NCBI GenBank assembly: GCA_036852015.1
Contig: JAANDG010000247.1
Span: 1 to 64,000, forward strand
Length of the DNA stretch: 64,000 nt
Source of the DNA: Pelodera strongyloides
Taxonomy: Eukaryota; Nematoda; Chromadorea; Rhabditida; Rhabditidae
Reading direction: 5' to 3'
The position numbers and the translations under genes were made by a program. A model generated the notes under the pieces. The model did not search any database and was not told the origin of the DNA. It was given only the letters and a program-made list of their open reading frames with translations. The stretch's first letter is position 1. Every line of letters starts with the position of its first letter. Of the stretch, positions 1-12,440 are shown one piece after another.

Positions 1-3000
1 GCGCCCCGCAGCAGCCATCTTCCCCTGCCTATCTAAAATAAACTAAACTAATATCTTAACTAAGTGCCACGCTGCCTTTATGTAATTAATAATACACGTG
101 ATACCTCCCCCGCGTAGATAAGTCACGTCATCATAACAATCATACTCAAATACGTAACACAAATAAGTGCAATCAAATTCCTACAATAGAATACACCCCA
201 TGTCGCGCTGGCAGGTGACTGGCGCTGGACGAGCACCCACTACACTAGAAGTGTGAACTCGTATTCGGCAGGCGCCCCGCAGCAGCCATCTTCCCCTGCC
301 TATCAAACTAAACTAAACTAAATATCTTAACTAGAGTGCCACGCTGCCTTATGTAATTAATAATACACGTGATACCTCCCCCGCGTAGAATAAGTCACGT
401 CATCATACAATCATACTCAAATACGTAACACAAATGAAGTGAATCAAATTCCTACAATAGACATACACCCCATGTCGCGCTAGGCAGGTGACTGGCGCGG
501 GACGAGCACACACTACACTAGAAGTGTGGAACTCGTATTCGGCAGGCGCCCCGCAGCAGCCATCTTCCCCTGCCTATCTAAACTAAACTAAATATCTTAA
601 CTAGAGTGCCACGCTGCCTTATGTAATTAATATACACGTGATACCTCCCCCGCGTAGAATAAGTCCGTCATCATACAATCATACTCAAATACGTAACACA
701 AATGAAGTGAATCAAATTCCTACAATAGCATACACCCCATGTCGCGCTAGGCAGGTGACTGGCGCGGGACGAGCACACACTACACTAGAAGTGTGGAACT
801 CGTATTCGGCAGGCGCCCCGCAGCAGCCATCTTCCCCTGCCTATCTAAACTAAACTAAACTAAATATCTTAACTAGAGTGCCACGCTGCTTTATGTAATT
901 AAAAATACACTTGATACCTCCCCCGCGTAAAATAAGTCACGTCATAATACAATCATACTCAAAAACGTAACACAAATGAAGTGAATCAAATTTACAATAG
1001 ACATACATCCCATGTCGCGCTAGGCAGGTGACTGGCGCGGGACGAGCACACACTACACTAGAAGTGTGGAACTCGTATTCGGCAGGCGCCCCGCAGCAGC
1101 CATCTTCCCCTGCCTATCTAAACTAAACTAAATATCTTAACTAGAGTGCCACGATGCTATATGTAATTAATAATACACGTGATACCTCCCCCGCATAGAA
1201 TAAGTCACGTCACAATACAATCATACATCATACTCAAATACGTAACACAAATGAAGTGAATCAAATTCCTACAATAGACATACACCCCATGTCGCGCTAG
1301 GCAGGTGACTGGCGCAGGACGAGCACACACTACACTAGAAGTGTGGAACTCGTATTCGGCAGGCGCCCCGCAGCAGCCATCTTCCCCTGCCTATCTAAAC
1401 TAAACTAAACTAAATATCTTAACTAGAGTGCCACGCTGCCTTATGTATTAATAATACACGTGATACCTCTCCCCCGCGTAGAATAAGTCACGTCATCATA
1501 CAATCATACTCAAATACGTAACACAAATGAAGTGAATCAAATTCCTACAATAGACATACACCCCATGTCGCGCTAGGCAGGTGACTGGCGCGGGACGAGC
1601 ACACACTACACTAGAAGTGTGGAACTCGTATTCGGCAGGCGCCCCGCAGCAGCCATCTTCCCCTGCCTATCTAAACTAAACTAAACTAAATATCTTAACT
1701 AGAGTGCCACGCTGCCTTATGTAATTAATAATACACGTGATACCTCCCCCGCGTAGAATAAGTCACGTCATCATACAATCATACTCAAAAACGTAACACA
1801 AATGAAGTGAATCAAATTCCTACAATAGACATACACCCCATGTCGCGCTAGGCAGGTGACTGGCGCGGGACGAGCACACACTACACTAGAAGTGTGGAAC
1901 TCGTATTCGGCAGGCGCCCCGCAGCAGCCATCTTCCCCTGCCTATCTAAACTAAACTAAACTAAATATCTTAACTAGAGTGCCACGCTGCTTTATGTAAT
2001 TAATAATACACTTGATACCTCCCCCGCGTAAAATAAGTCACGTCATAATACAACCATACTCAAAAACGTAACACAAATGAAGTGAATCAAATTTACAATA
2101 GACATACACCCCATGTCGCGCTAGGCAGGTGACTGGCGCGGGACGAGCACACACTACACTAGAAGTGTGGAACTCGTATTCGGCAGGCGCCCCGCAGCAG
2201 CCATCTTCCCCTGCCTATCTAAACTAAACTAAACTAAATATCTTAACTAGAGTGCCACGCTGCCTTATGTAATTAATAATACACGTGATACCTCCCCCGC
2301 GTAGAATAAGTCACGTCATCATACAATCATACTCAAATACGTAACACAAATGAAGTGAATCAAATTCCTACAATAGACTACACCCCATGTCGCGCTAGGC
2401 AGGTGACTGGCGCGGGACAGCACACACTACACTAGAAGTGTGGAACTCGTATTCGGCAGCGCCCCGCAGCAGCCATCTTCCCCTGCCTATCTAAACTAAA
2501 CTAAACTAAATATCTTAACTAGAGTGCCACGCTGCCTTATGTAATTAATAATACACGTGATACCTCCCCCCGCGTAGAATAAGTCACGTCATCATACAAT
2601 CATACTCAAATACGTAACACAAATGAAGTGAATCAAATTCCTACAATAGACATACACCCCATGTCGCGCTAGGCAGGTGACTGGCGCGGGACGAGCACAC
2701 ACTACACTAGAAGTGTGGAACTCGTATTCGGCAGGCGCCCCGCAGCAGCCATCTTCCCCTGCCTATCTAAACTAAACTAAACTAAATATCTTAACTAGAG
2801 TGCCACGCTGCTTTATGTAATTAATAATACACGTGATACCTCCCCCGCGTAGAATAAGTCACGTCATAATACAATCATACTCAAATACGTAACACAAATG
2901 AAGTGAATCAAATTCCTACAATAGACATACACCCCATGTCGCGCTAGGCAGGTGACTGGCGCAGGACGAGCACACACTACACTAGAAGTGTGGAACTCGT

Positions 3001-3490
3001 AATCGGCAGGCGCCCGCAGCAGCCATCTTCCCTGCCTATTTAAACTAACTAAACTAAATATCTTAACTAGAGTGCCACGCTGCTTTATGTAATTAATAAT
3101 ACACTTGATACCTCCCCCGCGTAAAATAAGTCACGTCATAATACAATCATACTCAAAAACGTAACACAAATGAAGTGAATCAAATTTACAATAGACATAC
3201 ATCCCATGTCGCGCTAGGCAGGTGACTGGCGCGGGACGAGCACACACTACACTAGAAGTGTGGAACTCGTATTCGGCAGGCGCCCCGCAGCAGCCATCTT
3301 CCCCTGCCTATCTAAACTAAACTAAACTAAACATCTTAACTAGAGTGCCACGCTGCCTTATGTAATTAATAATAAAAATACACGTGATACCTCCCCCGCG
3401 TAGAATAAATCACGACAGCACACTCAATTACGTAACAAAAATGAAGTGAATAAAATTCCCACATCAGACCTACACCCCATGTCGCGCAAG
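1..3490. repeat. satellite array, ~274-bp monomer, ~13 copies
   Basis: The monomer begins GCGCCCCGCAGCAGCCATC and restarts at about 1, 272, 546, 813, 1086, 1363, 1639, 1914, 2187, 2459, 2735, 3010 and 3280, a spacing of 267-277 bp. Copies are very similar. The last one decays after about 3400. Each monomer holds a short run of CTAAA units (2-4 copies) whose number differs between monomers. Monomers starting at 813, 1914 and 3010 share private variants (CTTGATACC, GCGTAAAATAAG, TCAAAAACG, AAATTTACAATAG), which gives a higher-order period of four monomers. No coding capacity is apparent; the small ORF inside it is a by-product. The array may extend beyond the left window edge. Confidence 0.97.
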
Positions 3491-4049
3491 ACCCCCGTAT
3501 ATAATATATCATGTCATCCTACTCAACAAAATGAAATCAATAAGATACACCGGTTCTGGTTTTCTGTAGACTTCTGCGCCTGCACTGTGGAGCTCTTCTC
3601 AGTCGACCCGAGGTAGTAGACCAGTTGAGTAGACAACGAGTCGAGCGCTATCTGAAAAAATCTCATTACGTATTTGGTTGAAATTTTCTTCTATTCATAT
3701 AGCACCGATACAAACGTACACTTTCAAGATGCAACTCAAAATAATTTAGTGAAGAATCTTGGAAAATAACGAATAATAAAGCAGCAATAAAAAGGATGCG
3801 CAGCCCTTCACAGTGAAATCAACTGACCATTACGCCCCAATTTCCTTCTTGTGATGTCCAACTGTCCAGGTCCAGGAATCGTAGGGATCCTTGTGATCGT
3901 ATGTGTACGACTTCCAAATTGGGGTAATCATCGGCGCATCCAATCAAATCATCCTAAAATAGAATAGATTAATACGCACTAATCATCCACATAGACTGTC
4001 ATATGAATATAAGTGGATAACAAAACAATTACTGATGAGACTCGAAGCG

Positions 4050-4190
4050 TGTAATGGGGAAAAATCGGTGTGATTCTGTCAATACTACCGTATTTCTGCA
4101 CGAAACTTGTATATATAATACGAAAAATTAAAGAAATATTCTCGTGTAGTTCCAAAATATTGTAAATTTTCGCTATACTTGGAAACCTCA
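4050..4190. repeat. dispersed repeat family K, copy 1
   Basis: An AT-rich ~150-bp element related to copies near 7818-7960 and 37815-37975 (this one inverted relative to them). The shared core contains GCAGAAATACG and TTGACAGAATCACAC, and the ends resemble ATACTTGGAAACCCC and its complement. The short ORFs that overlap it in each copy are shadows of the repeat. Confidence 0.6.
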
Positions 4191-4536
4191 TTATTAGCTG
4201 ACAAGCAGATGACGCCGCACACAATGAAACGGTCAAAAGAAGATCTCGTCTTTCAAAGATTCAAAGTACCTCGTTCACGGGCGTGCAATCCTCCGGTCGC
4301 ACTCCATATTTGATGGCGGCGGAGCTTCATTCCTCCTCCGTTTTGGATAAGCCGGCGGATTGTGTTCGCGAGGATGCCGTCCGTCAAATGTTAAGCGACC
4401 ACGTACTAAAGGGATATGATAAAGGTCTAGGCAACTGGCAATGAATAAAACTATACGCGGAATGTTACTAAGGACGAGAAAAAAGGATATAATATTGTTC
4501 TCAAAAAATGGGGCGCCCAAAGGACAAACAAGAATA

Positions 4537-4695
4537 TGGTGATTAGCCCGTATTCTCGGGTCGACGTGAATGTTCCGTTTGGGAGCTCATTCGTATGCAA
4601 ATTTTTCCTCCAGCTAGTCTAGATAGTCGAGAAATTTGCATACAAAGGATTTCCCAAACGGAAAGTTACTGTCCACCCGAGAATAGGGGCTATTA
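4537..4695. mobile_element. inverted-repeat (MITE-like) element, family E
   Basis: The left arm TAGCCCGTATTCTCGGGT is complementary to the right arm ending ACCCGAGAATAGGGGCTA. Inner blocks TTCCGTTTGGGA/TCCCAAACGGAA and GTATGCAAATTT/AAATTTGCATAC also pair, so almost the whole 159 bp can fold into one hairpin. It has no coding capacity. An octamer ATGCAAAT sits in each arm. Confidence 0.85.
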
Positions 4696-6894
4696 TCGAT
4701 TCTTATATGAGAATGTTCGAACTAGAAGAGAACAATAAGAAGCGCAAGTATTTCGCACGCACTAGTGGTCCTCCACTACAATACTGTTTTCAAAAATGAC
4801 AACGGGCGCGGGCGCCCACAGGACAAACAGATGTATGAGTGATTTTCGATTCGTATAGCGTTATGTTAGCAGTAGAAGATCGAAGGGATTTCGACCGCAG
4901 ACCGCAGGACCGCGTTTTATACCCTCCCCAACCTACACGTATATAGTCGATACCTATCGAGATGAGAGAATTAAAACAACTAAATAACATACTAAAGAAG
5001 TACGCACAATTACGCAAACCTAAATATTATACTCAATCGCGATGTATAGTTTAATATTTACACTTTTGCATACAGTATATAGCCAAGCAGAAAGACCAAC
5101 GAAGAAAACCTCACGCTGTAGCAAGGGATAGGACTGGATGAAGTGATCGATAAACATCCGATTGTGAGTCGTAGAATTGGGCGGAGTCTCAAGTCGAGGT
5201 CAAAGGGACTTGATTCAAATGGTATGGGAACAACATCTGCGTAGCCTGAGGCTAACCTTTGCCGGAGAGACAGGGGTGTGATGTACCATGCCAGGTGATA
5301 TGCAAAAAAACTGAAGCAAAATCTGCTTTACAACGTCTGTATTAAACATTATTGCACAACAGCCGTTATGGAAAAGTCATGAGAGACATTTTAAAAAGAT
5401 ACAGACTTGCATAAAATAGGATAAGAAAATAGAATAATAAGGGATACAACACGATAATTTAAAAAAATTAGGAGGAATTGAGCGTTGTATGTATAGTATA
5501 GACAAATAAAATAAGACTAAATAACGCATATAAAAACTATTGCGCTTTGTCTCAAAAATAACCATTATCGCACTTTGTTAGTCTTTATATGTGCGATAGC
5601 AGCCGAGCAATTGTCGCGCGATGAAGACAGGTGTACGTTACAGTTGGTGTAAAATACCCGTCGTAGAGGAGGTGTGGCCAATATCAATGTGCGTTCATGA
5701 CAATTTTGGAGACGGACCCTTTCAATAATGATAATATTGCACAATAATATGTTGTTTTAATGTTTATAGTTTGCAATAAGAACTGATCTAATTTATTAAA
5801 TACAATTAAGTAAATAATCACTGTAAAAAACTGGAGATATTCGTTGATGGATAGTCGATGACTGTTTAACTCGCTATTGAATCAATCAATCAAATGGACA
5901 ATCAAATGATTTTCACAAAGTTTGAATTAGTTTGAATCCGTCACGAACCAGTCATCCCGTGTTTTTTTTACTGCAAAGCATTTGGTGGCGTGCCAACAAC
6001 GGTTTTCTATTGTTTCGACAATTATTTCGCTCTCCTGTGAGTGGTGCTATTTGACAGCAACCAATTTTATATATTCATAGCCCTTCCTATAATTCCGGTG
6101 TCTCTGATTTGAATTCCGAACATGTCGATTGGTGTCGAGTGGCAGCGTACTTCACGGTTAGTCCAATACAGTGTCTTGTCACCACACTCGCGACGTCATC
6201 TATTCCTCCCGAGGGTATGACGCCTGACTAAAGTTTGTTGATGGTATCTAACAAGAAAACGGATCATTGCTCCATTTTTCAGCAAAATAGCATTTTCGTG
6301 ATCGGCAGGTGAGAAGTCGATGATCCGGTGCAGCGGTCGTCACTCCCACATCTAATTGCCGGCGAGCGCCTATGCAGTGCTCGAAAATTAAAAACTTTCT
6401 CGAGGGTACACATGGAGCGCCTGATATAGGCCGGTTGAAGGCGAATAAAAAGACACACAGCGGTTGAATGTTCACCATTCTCACGCATACCTCAGACCCA
6501 CTCGGTGCCGGTGTGCCACCTACACTAATCCGCACACAGACCAAAGTTTCACGTTGCCTGCTGACGACAAAAGTCGTGAAACATTCAGACCAACTTTCGC
6601 AGTACATACATCATAGGAACAGGCTAGAACAAGCCATATATCGGTGTCGAAAGGCTTCTACGTAGGAGCTGTTGACTATAGGCAGGAATGTTCGAATGTT
6701 TGTGCAAGTGTGTTCGGTTTGAGAACGAGCGGCATACCTTACAATGAGAGGGGTGTGGACACAATGTAATGTAATTTAAAAGGAAGTAACAACAATAAAC
6801 ATTAGTTGAAGGGTGGTCATAAAAAGAGAGGTACACCGAGGAGACTACGCCCACCAGTTCTAACTTTCGAAACTTGGTTGTTGCGCTGCAAAAA

Positions 6895-7370
6895 AAGTAA
6901 AAATAACCGGTTCACATTTTTCTCGGCACTCAGAGGATGCCAGAAGCGGGAAATAGTATCAAAATGCTCAGAAAGCACGTGTAATTTTAGCAAATCACCT
7001 TTTATTTGATTTTGTTCACCAAAAGTTACTTTAAATTAGTTTCAACCTTTTTGGTGAAATATTAGACAGGCAAAAAATCAGGAAAAATAAAAGGTTCACA
7101 CTTTTTCTCAGCACTCAGTGGGTGCCTCAAGCTGGGAATGGTGTCAAAATGTTCAGAAGACTTGTAGAATTTTAGCAAATTACTTTTAATCCGTTTTTCT
7201 TTGTGATAAATGATTTTAAATTATTTTCAAAGTTTTCTTGGTGCGCGCAGAAAAATCAGGAAAATAAAGGTTCACACTTTTTCTCAGCGCTCACAGGGCG
7301 CCTGAAGCTGGGAATGGTGTCAAAATGCTCAGAAGACCTCTACAATTTTAGCAAATCATTTTTTATACCA
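6895..7370. repeat. three-unit tandem repeat, ~180 bp
   Basis: Three diverged copies, anchored by GGTTCAC at about 6909, 7093 and 7269. Each continues with CTCAGCACTCA, a GGTGTCAAAATG-like block and TTTTAGCAAATCA. Spacing is 184 and 176 bp. No function is evident. Confidence 0.75.
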
Positions 7371-7817
7371 TTTAATTAATTTTAACATTTTGAATTTTAT
7401 TATCAAAGTTGCAAAAATTAAAAAAAATTACATTTTTCATTTTTGTCAAAATCGTCATGCAGTATTGGCGCGTACTTTATCTTACGTCGAAAGTTTCTTT
7501 GGCTTTTCCAACTGTGAAATTAAATCAAGAAAACGCAAAAAGCAAACGGTACACGAAGCATGCGCGGACGAAGTATGCGCGGCTCAAACTACGGTACTCT
7601 GTGAGTGGTATAAAAGCGTTACGGAGCAAAAAGTACAGTACCCACAATACGTGTAACAAATAACTCAGGACGTAAATTGTTTATTACAATAAAATATCGT
7701 CACTCAATATAAATAAATTTTATTTTCAAATGATGTGAACACTGCCCATATTCTCCTTCAACATTTATTTACATTGTAAAATTTCACATTACAGGTTTAT
7801 GACTTATGGGTTTTTCA

Positions 7818-7960
7818 ATTCCAGGTGAAAATTCACAGTAGATTGGAACTACACGAGAATATTTTTTTAATTTTTTATATTATGTATGCAGGTTTCATGC
7901 AGAAATACGTTTGTATTGACAGAATCACACCGTATTTTTGGGATACTTGGAAACCCCCTT
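7818..7960. repeat. dispersed repeat family K, copy 2
   Basis: Same family as 4050-4190 and 37815-37975, with the shared block GCAGAAATACG followed by TTGACAGAATCACACCGTAT and ending GATACTTGGAAACCCCC. Confidence 0.6.
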
Positions 7961-8156
7961 TACCTCACATTGGATACTTTGAATTATTAGTGCAATACAA
8001 AGCTTACACCAGTTACTTTTATTCCATCAAACCAACACTGTAATTTTTCATAAAAATTTTTTGTTCAACATTTCCCAGAACAATGAAAATCACATAGGTT
8101 ATTTTTCATTTTCCCTAACTTGTAGAGAAGTTAACACAACATCACACAATTGATTA

Positions 8157-8176
8157 TTTATTCTTGTACATTTATT
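8157..8176 (-). terminator. polyadenylation signals of the 8183-9055 gene
   Basis: Two AATAAA hexamers on the minus strand (8176-8171 and 8162-8157), 7 and 21 nt past the stop codon. Confidence 0.6.
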
Positions 8177-8182
8177 TACATT

Positions 8183-9055
8183 TTACAAGTGTTTGCCATT
8201 AAGGATTTCCGGATATCCATTTGTTTTTGGGGTATTTAGTGCCGCTCTCATCATAGATTCAGTCATTGAATAGGTCATCACATCTTGATATTCAGTCTCG
8301 AAGTCGTGTAAAGCTTGAGATAAATCTTCGTGAAATGACCTGAAAACATTCACATTTTTATGAGACATGAAAAATGAGTCGCACTTCGTGCTGATAATTT
8401 ATGAGAGAACAACGCGCAAGAATGAATCGCGCAATTTTTTTAAATTAGAAACAACATCAAGAAGAAAACCCTCGTTTATGGCACTTTTTAAAAGTGAAAA
8501 TTGCTATTACAGAGAATTCAGTTGTTCGAGTTCGGGGCCGTATTGGTGTGAAGTGAAAACCATTGCATGAATTAATTTTAAAGGGGTAGTCTGCGTGGTT
8601 TGTGAAAGTGTGAAACGTATGCTGGACCACTGCATTCTCATGTATGCCAATTGTGGCCTTCTGGATTTCTGGTCTATGATTTGGCCTATTCATACAGTTA
8701 TTTGCAAACAATACATGGGAATGCAGTTCTCTAACAAACTTCTGAAAAAAAAAACTGTTTGATAAAATTGCTTTGAAAGTTCTTTTTGAGCTTGTTATGA
8801 GTGGTGTTTGTTTGCGATGTTTACTTATACGCCAAAACGCTACGCTATGTAACTCGCATATTTCTTACACTTACACATAATATACATGCAGTTCACTTTT
8901 TTTTTAATAAATAAAAAATATTAATAAAAAATTTCACCTCATCAAAGCGTTCCTCTCGTTCTCCTCACTTGGTCTATTCGTCTGCAGTCTGGCCAGATAA
9001 TAGTCAAGTTCGTCTAATGAATGATGAGGCATATGGAAGTTTGTTATGTTGCTTT
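8183..9055 (-). CDS. unrecognised gene, last two exons (5' part not found)
   Basis: Two exons join in phase on the minus strand. The first is 9055-8938, after acceptor AATTTTCAG and ending at donor ATGAG|GTGAAA. The last is 8339-8183, after acceptor GTTTTCAG, with stop TAA at 8183-8185. The split Arg codon (AG+G) restores one open frame. The encoded C terminus is polar and acidic-amphipathic, including LDELDYYLARLQTNRPSEEN and HEDLSQALHDFETEYQDV. No family is recognised. Two AATAAA signals follow on the minus strand (8176-8171 and 8162-8157). The 598-bp intron holds a family C inverted-repeat element. The upstream exon needs one nucleotide from a missing preceding exon. A candidate exon at 10214-10321 and another near 9380-9450 are uncertain, so the start is unknown. 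Confidence 0.6.
8586..8748. mobile_element. family C inverted-repeat element in an intron
   Basis: The ends TTTGTGAAAGTGTG... and ...GTTCTCTAACAAA pair loosely. Inner blocks CCACTGCATTCTCATGTATG and ACATGGGAATGCAGTT are complementary. It lies inside the intron of the minus-strand gene at 8183-9055. Confidence 0.65.
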
Positions 9056-9079
9056 CTGAAAATTAAATAAACTGTATGC

Positions 9080-9110
9080 TTAGGCTTAGGCTTAGGCTTA
9101 GGTATTAGGC
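9080..9110. repeat. interstitial telomere-like (TTAGGC)n
   Basis: About four TTAGGC units in tandem with a slightly degenerate end. TTAGGC is the nematode telomeric repeat. Confidence 0.8.
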
Positions 9111-9198
9111 TACATTGTACCGTAAAAGAGTGATTGGAAAATGCGAATCTTCTTTGTTGTAGAAAAAAATTGAGAGACGTCTTACATGTTTTTTGACT

Positions 9199-9370
9199 GA
9201 AGCGATATACAGGCCTATTTTTGAAACGCATCGTGGACAGCTGAATCCTTACGCAAAGTTGCTCGAATTTAGCTCGATTGTTTATTCTAATTTATGTTCA
9301 TTTGCATAAGCTGCATAAGCATGCAGCTGTCCACGATGCGTTTCAAAAACCGGCCGGTATTTCGCTTTTA
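9199..9370. mobile_element. family A MITE
   Basis: Terminal inverted repeats GAAGCGATATACAGGCC and GGCCGGTATTTCGCTTTT are followed inward by TTTGAAACGCATCGTGGACA and its complement. The unpaired core has CTCGAATTTAGCTCGAT and TCATTTGCATAAGC. Non-coding. Confidence 0.85.
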
Positions 9371-9867
9371 GGAAATAAAATTGCATCTGCGGTTCACTGA
9401 CACTTCCCTTGTAAGTAAAGCTGTTGCATAAAGTACATAAAAAAATATTTGCCTTGTAAACTCTAGAATTCATAAGTATGACCAATTCTATTTTATTACT
9501 GAAATGTTTATTTTTGAATTATACTACTCTTTGTTCCGCTTTTCTCGTTATTACGAAGGGGTCGTTATGTTATTTGCTACATGTTCGGATGCGCAACCAT
9601 GCATTATTTATGTCTTTTCATGTGGGCTAGTTCTTGCTCAAATGCATTCCAAATCAAAGCAATGTCGTAGAAATTCACCAAAGACCTAAGGCAAATTATA
9701 TGTTCGTTCTACATGTTCGTTTTCGGATGCTTGTCTTCCTTATTAGCTAGTAAATAAAACATAGTTTTTAAAATAATTATGAAAGATTCATGACTGTGTA
9801 AAATGAAATGCACGGGCAGGGTAGGAAAATAAGTACTTGTAAAAACGAGTATGTGATATATCATCTG

Positions 9868-10003
9868 CTTTTGAAACGTATGTTTGAGAACTTCATTCCA
9901 ATATATGCTAATTGTAAGTGGGGTTGGGGTCGATTTTTGTTCTAATCACATTCACTTGCATATATGGAAATCCAGTTTTAACATAAATTTCGAAAACCGG
10001 CTG
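9868..10003. mobile_element. degenerate family B/C element
   Basis: It shows the TTTTGAAACGTATG left motif, a TTCATTCCAATATATGCTAATTG block, the complementary CATATATGGAAATCCAG and an AAAACCGGCTG right motif. Ends are eroded. Confidence 0.5.
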
Positions 10004-10213
10004 TTACACCGAATGTATACAGTGCATAAAGGATATGCTGCAATTCGTAACTATAAAATACCGCTGTGCACTATTATATTTACACAGGGAGTGTTGTCAC
10101 TGCGGTTTTTTTCTTCTTAGTGAGTGTGTATACATTTCATAGTACGCCATCAAGGCAAGCCTTTGTTGACTTATGGACTTTGATATCAAAACATAAAGTA
10201 AATAAATAGTACT

Positions 10214-10321
10214 TCTTTTTGATGATTGAGGTTTCTATATTTTCTATAAATTCGTCATCATCAACTCTTATAATTTCCAAAACGTGGAAAAACAATTGAT
10301 AGAGTTTGATTAGCAATTTGC
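10214..10321 (-). CDS. candidate internal exon, unassigned
   Basis: On the minus strand, acceptor TTTACGTAG is followed by an open frame that reads KLLIKLYQLFFHVLEI and RVDDDEFIENIETS, then donor GAA|GTACTA. The composition looks protein-like (amphipathic helix plus acidic stretch). It could belong to the gene whose last exons are 9055-8183, but its end phase needs an intermediate exon that I could only guess at. It may be spurious. Confidence 0.25.
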
Positions 10322-10444
10322 CTACGTAAACAATTAAATACAAAAGATATACATCTAATACTAGGAAATCCTTATCCGTACTATCATTTCAGTGTGGTAT
10401 AGCACAAAATGTTGCATTGATAATAGCTAACTTTTCTAATCATA

Positions 10445-10602
10445 TTAAAGCGAAATACCGGTCGGTTTTTGAAACGCGTCGTGGATAACTGAAGTGCTCG
10501 AATTTAACCCGATTTTTATTCTAATTTACATTCATTTGCATATGCTGGGCTGCGTAAGAATGCCTCGATGCGGTCCAAAAACCGGCCGGTATTTCGCTTT
10601 AA
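10445..10602. mobile_element. family A MITE
   Basis: Starts TTAAAGCGAAATACCGG and ends CCGGTATTTCGCTTTAA, with a TCATTTGCATATGC core. Its left part is ~10 bp shorter than other copies and the inner right arm is truncated (ATGCGGTCCAAAAACC). Confidence 0.9.
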
Positions 10603-10998
10603 CCTTTTCTTTTTTTTAAAGGAAAATCTGGAAATAAAGAAAAAGCCGGAACAAGAAAGCAACATGTTCCGAGGAATCCTCTATATACTCCTCTTCTCTA
10701 CTGAATTTCAAATAAAATCGCATCTGAGCCCGCCCAGCTTCAAAATGTAATTATTGGGCCGAAAACGCTACTGCCCTATAGAACGCGTTTGCCCGTTCCG
10801 CATAAGGGTGCCTAAGGCCCTTGAAGCATTGAAGCAACAGAATGTTCCACGCTAATTAGCTATATCATTAATACAATTAGTTCCACATTCATGGTTCGTT
10901 AATGAACAGGACTGGCTTTGGAAGCGAATGCATATGAATCTTTTATATGACTAAGTAAGAGTAAGACTAACATAAGGGTAGGTCGTTGGCGTGCGAAG

Positions 10999-11175
10999 TT
11001 AAAGTGAAATACCGACCGGTTTTTGAAACAGATGCAGTAGATTAGCATTCTTATTTAGCGTATGCAAATTAACATAAATTAGAATAAAAATTCGAGTTAA
11101 ATTCGAGCAAATGAACATAAATACGGAAGAACTCAGTTGTCTACGATGCGTTTCAATAACCGGCCGGGATTTCGC
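10999..11175. mobile_element. family A MITE
   Basis: Left end TTAAAGTGAAATACCGACCGG, right end TTCAATAACCGGCCGGGATTTCGC. The core has GTATGCAAATTAAC, so it is in the opposite orientation to the 10445 copy. The right tip has been lost. Confidence 0.85.
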
Positions 11176-11764
11176 CGGCCAGTATAGAATGAACTAATCA
11201 TAGGTAACTAACAATAAGAAAGAGTAAAACTCTATGTTAGTATTGGAGTCAAAAAATGGCGTACCTATGAGTTTTGTGTAGGGCAAAAGGCAAAGAACAA
11301 AAAGGTTAAATACTATATTAAATTGAGGATTTGTATTCTGTGGGCCTGAAGTCATGTTTGTGTAGCGCATAAGCCATAAGATATAAGGCACTGAGAGGGC
11401 AACACGAGCCTCCTGGGACGCATTAGCATCCAACATAAGCATGAAGAATTAGTGCCATTGGTTGGCGCCTCAACAAATTTGCATGCAAAGTGAGAGAGAA
11501 AAATTGAGAAGGATCAAGAGAAGAGAAGAGAGAGAGAGAAAATTATCGCCATGCGACCAGACTGGATAGTGGTGTTAGTAATGCAAATATTGTTATTGAT
11601 AAATGAAACTTTAGTCCTATATTTAGCAGTCCTATGGCCCTGTCTCACGCTATATAATCATACATATGTCATATACACTTTATAAGAATCTTGTTGGACC
11701 ATATTTTTTGGATATCCGTATGTCAGAATAAATAAAGGGTGCGCGGGATGCGAGCAACTACTAC

Positions 11765-11813
11765 TTAGGCTTAGGCTTAGGCTTAGGCTTAGGCGTAGGC
11801 TTAGTCTTAGGCT
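11765..11813. repeat. interstitial telomere-like (TTAGGC)n
   Basis: About eight units, two of them mutated (GTAGGC, TTAGTC). Confidence 0.85.
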
Positions 11814-12240
11814 TGTATATAATAAATACATCTCGTGATGCGGCCCTTCTTTGGATATCATGACGCGCAGTTGAAGATTTATGGCGCGAGGAAAGGGGAT
11901 GAATTGTTAAGGGAAAAGAGAAGAAGAAGGATCATCACAACAAGGGGCTCACAGCAAGAGTCGGGCCATAATAACATGAGAAGAATCAGAGGGAATCAAG
12001 ACCCTAGCCTGAAGACGTCGAGCAATTTGTCATCTGGAACTCGTCGCCTAATGCTCAGGACCTCTATGGAACAAGTCAAGTCAGAAGCTTTGAAAACCAT
12101 GTAACTCCCTTGAATAAAGGAACACGCTCTTGTAGCGTAAAATTTTTTTTTTAATTTTTTTTTATAATGTCCAGTGACCTTATGCTCCTCCCGCGGATGG
12201 TAAGAGAGAATAGTACCTCAAAATAGGGTAATTTAACATG

Positions 12241-12440
12241 AGTAGGGGATTCCACACTGATGAAACTCGGGTGGTGTGCGGCGAAGCCCTGGTACGAAAA
12301 TTATGCGCTGCGAAAATTTGGCGCAACGACTGTACAAAAATGCATAAGTTGGGCAGAATCGTAACGAAAAGAAAGCGGAAGCTTTTACATCAAGAACTAT
12401 GTTGTTCGCAAGAGCATGGTCACCGATTTCGCAACCTAAC
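12241..12440. repeat. GC-rich dispersed repeat related to 56.06-56.32 kb
   Basis: GTGTGCGGCGAAGCCCTGG and TTTGGCGCAACGACTGTAC resemble the reverse complement of the 56.2-kb segment (GTGCGCGGCGAAACCCTGG, GCGCAACGACTGTGCGAAAA). A further fragment may lie near 24.45-24.50 kb. Confidence 0.5.

Larger units (their letters stand above)
3491..8182. other. repeat-rich region, no gene recognised
   Basis: I see no convincing exon chain here. The region contains one E-type inverted-repeat element, two copies of a ~150-bp dispersed repeat, a three-unit tandem repeat near 6.9-7.4 kb and otherwise AT-rich sequence. The 119-codon minus ORF at 6248-6607 has no recognisable domain and no flanking splice pattern. 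Confidence 0.5.

Noticed and set aside
638..853. 71-codon ORF in the satellite
   Set aside because: It is read through two monomers and is broken in neighbouring copies, so it is chance.
6248..6607. 119-codon minus ORF
   Set aside because: No domain, no splice context and high Cys/Arg content typical of random frames.
8457..8711. 84-codon minus ORF between the two exons of the 8183-9055 gene
   Set aside because: It lies largely in a family C element and the phase joins the flanking exons without it.
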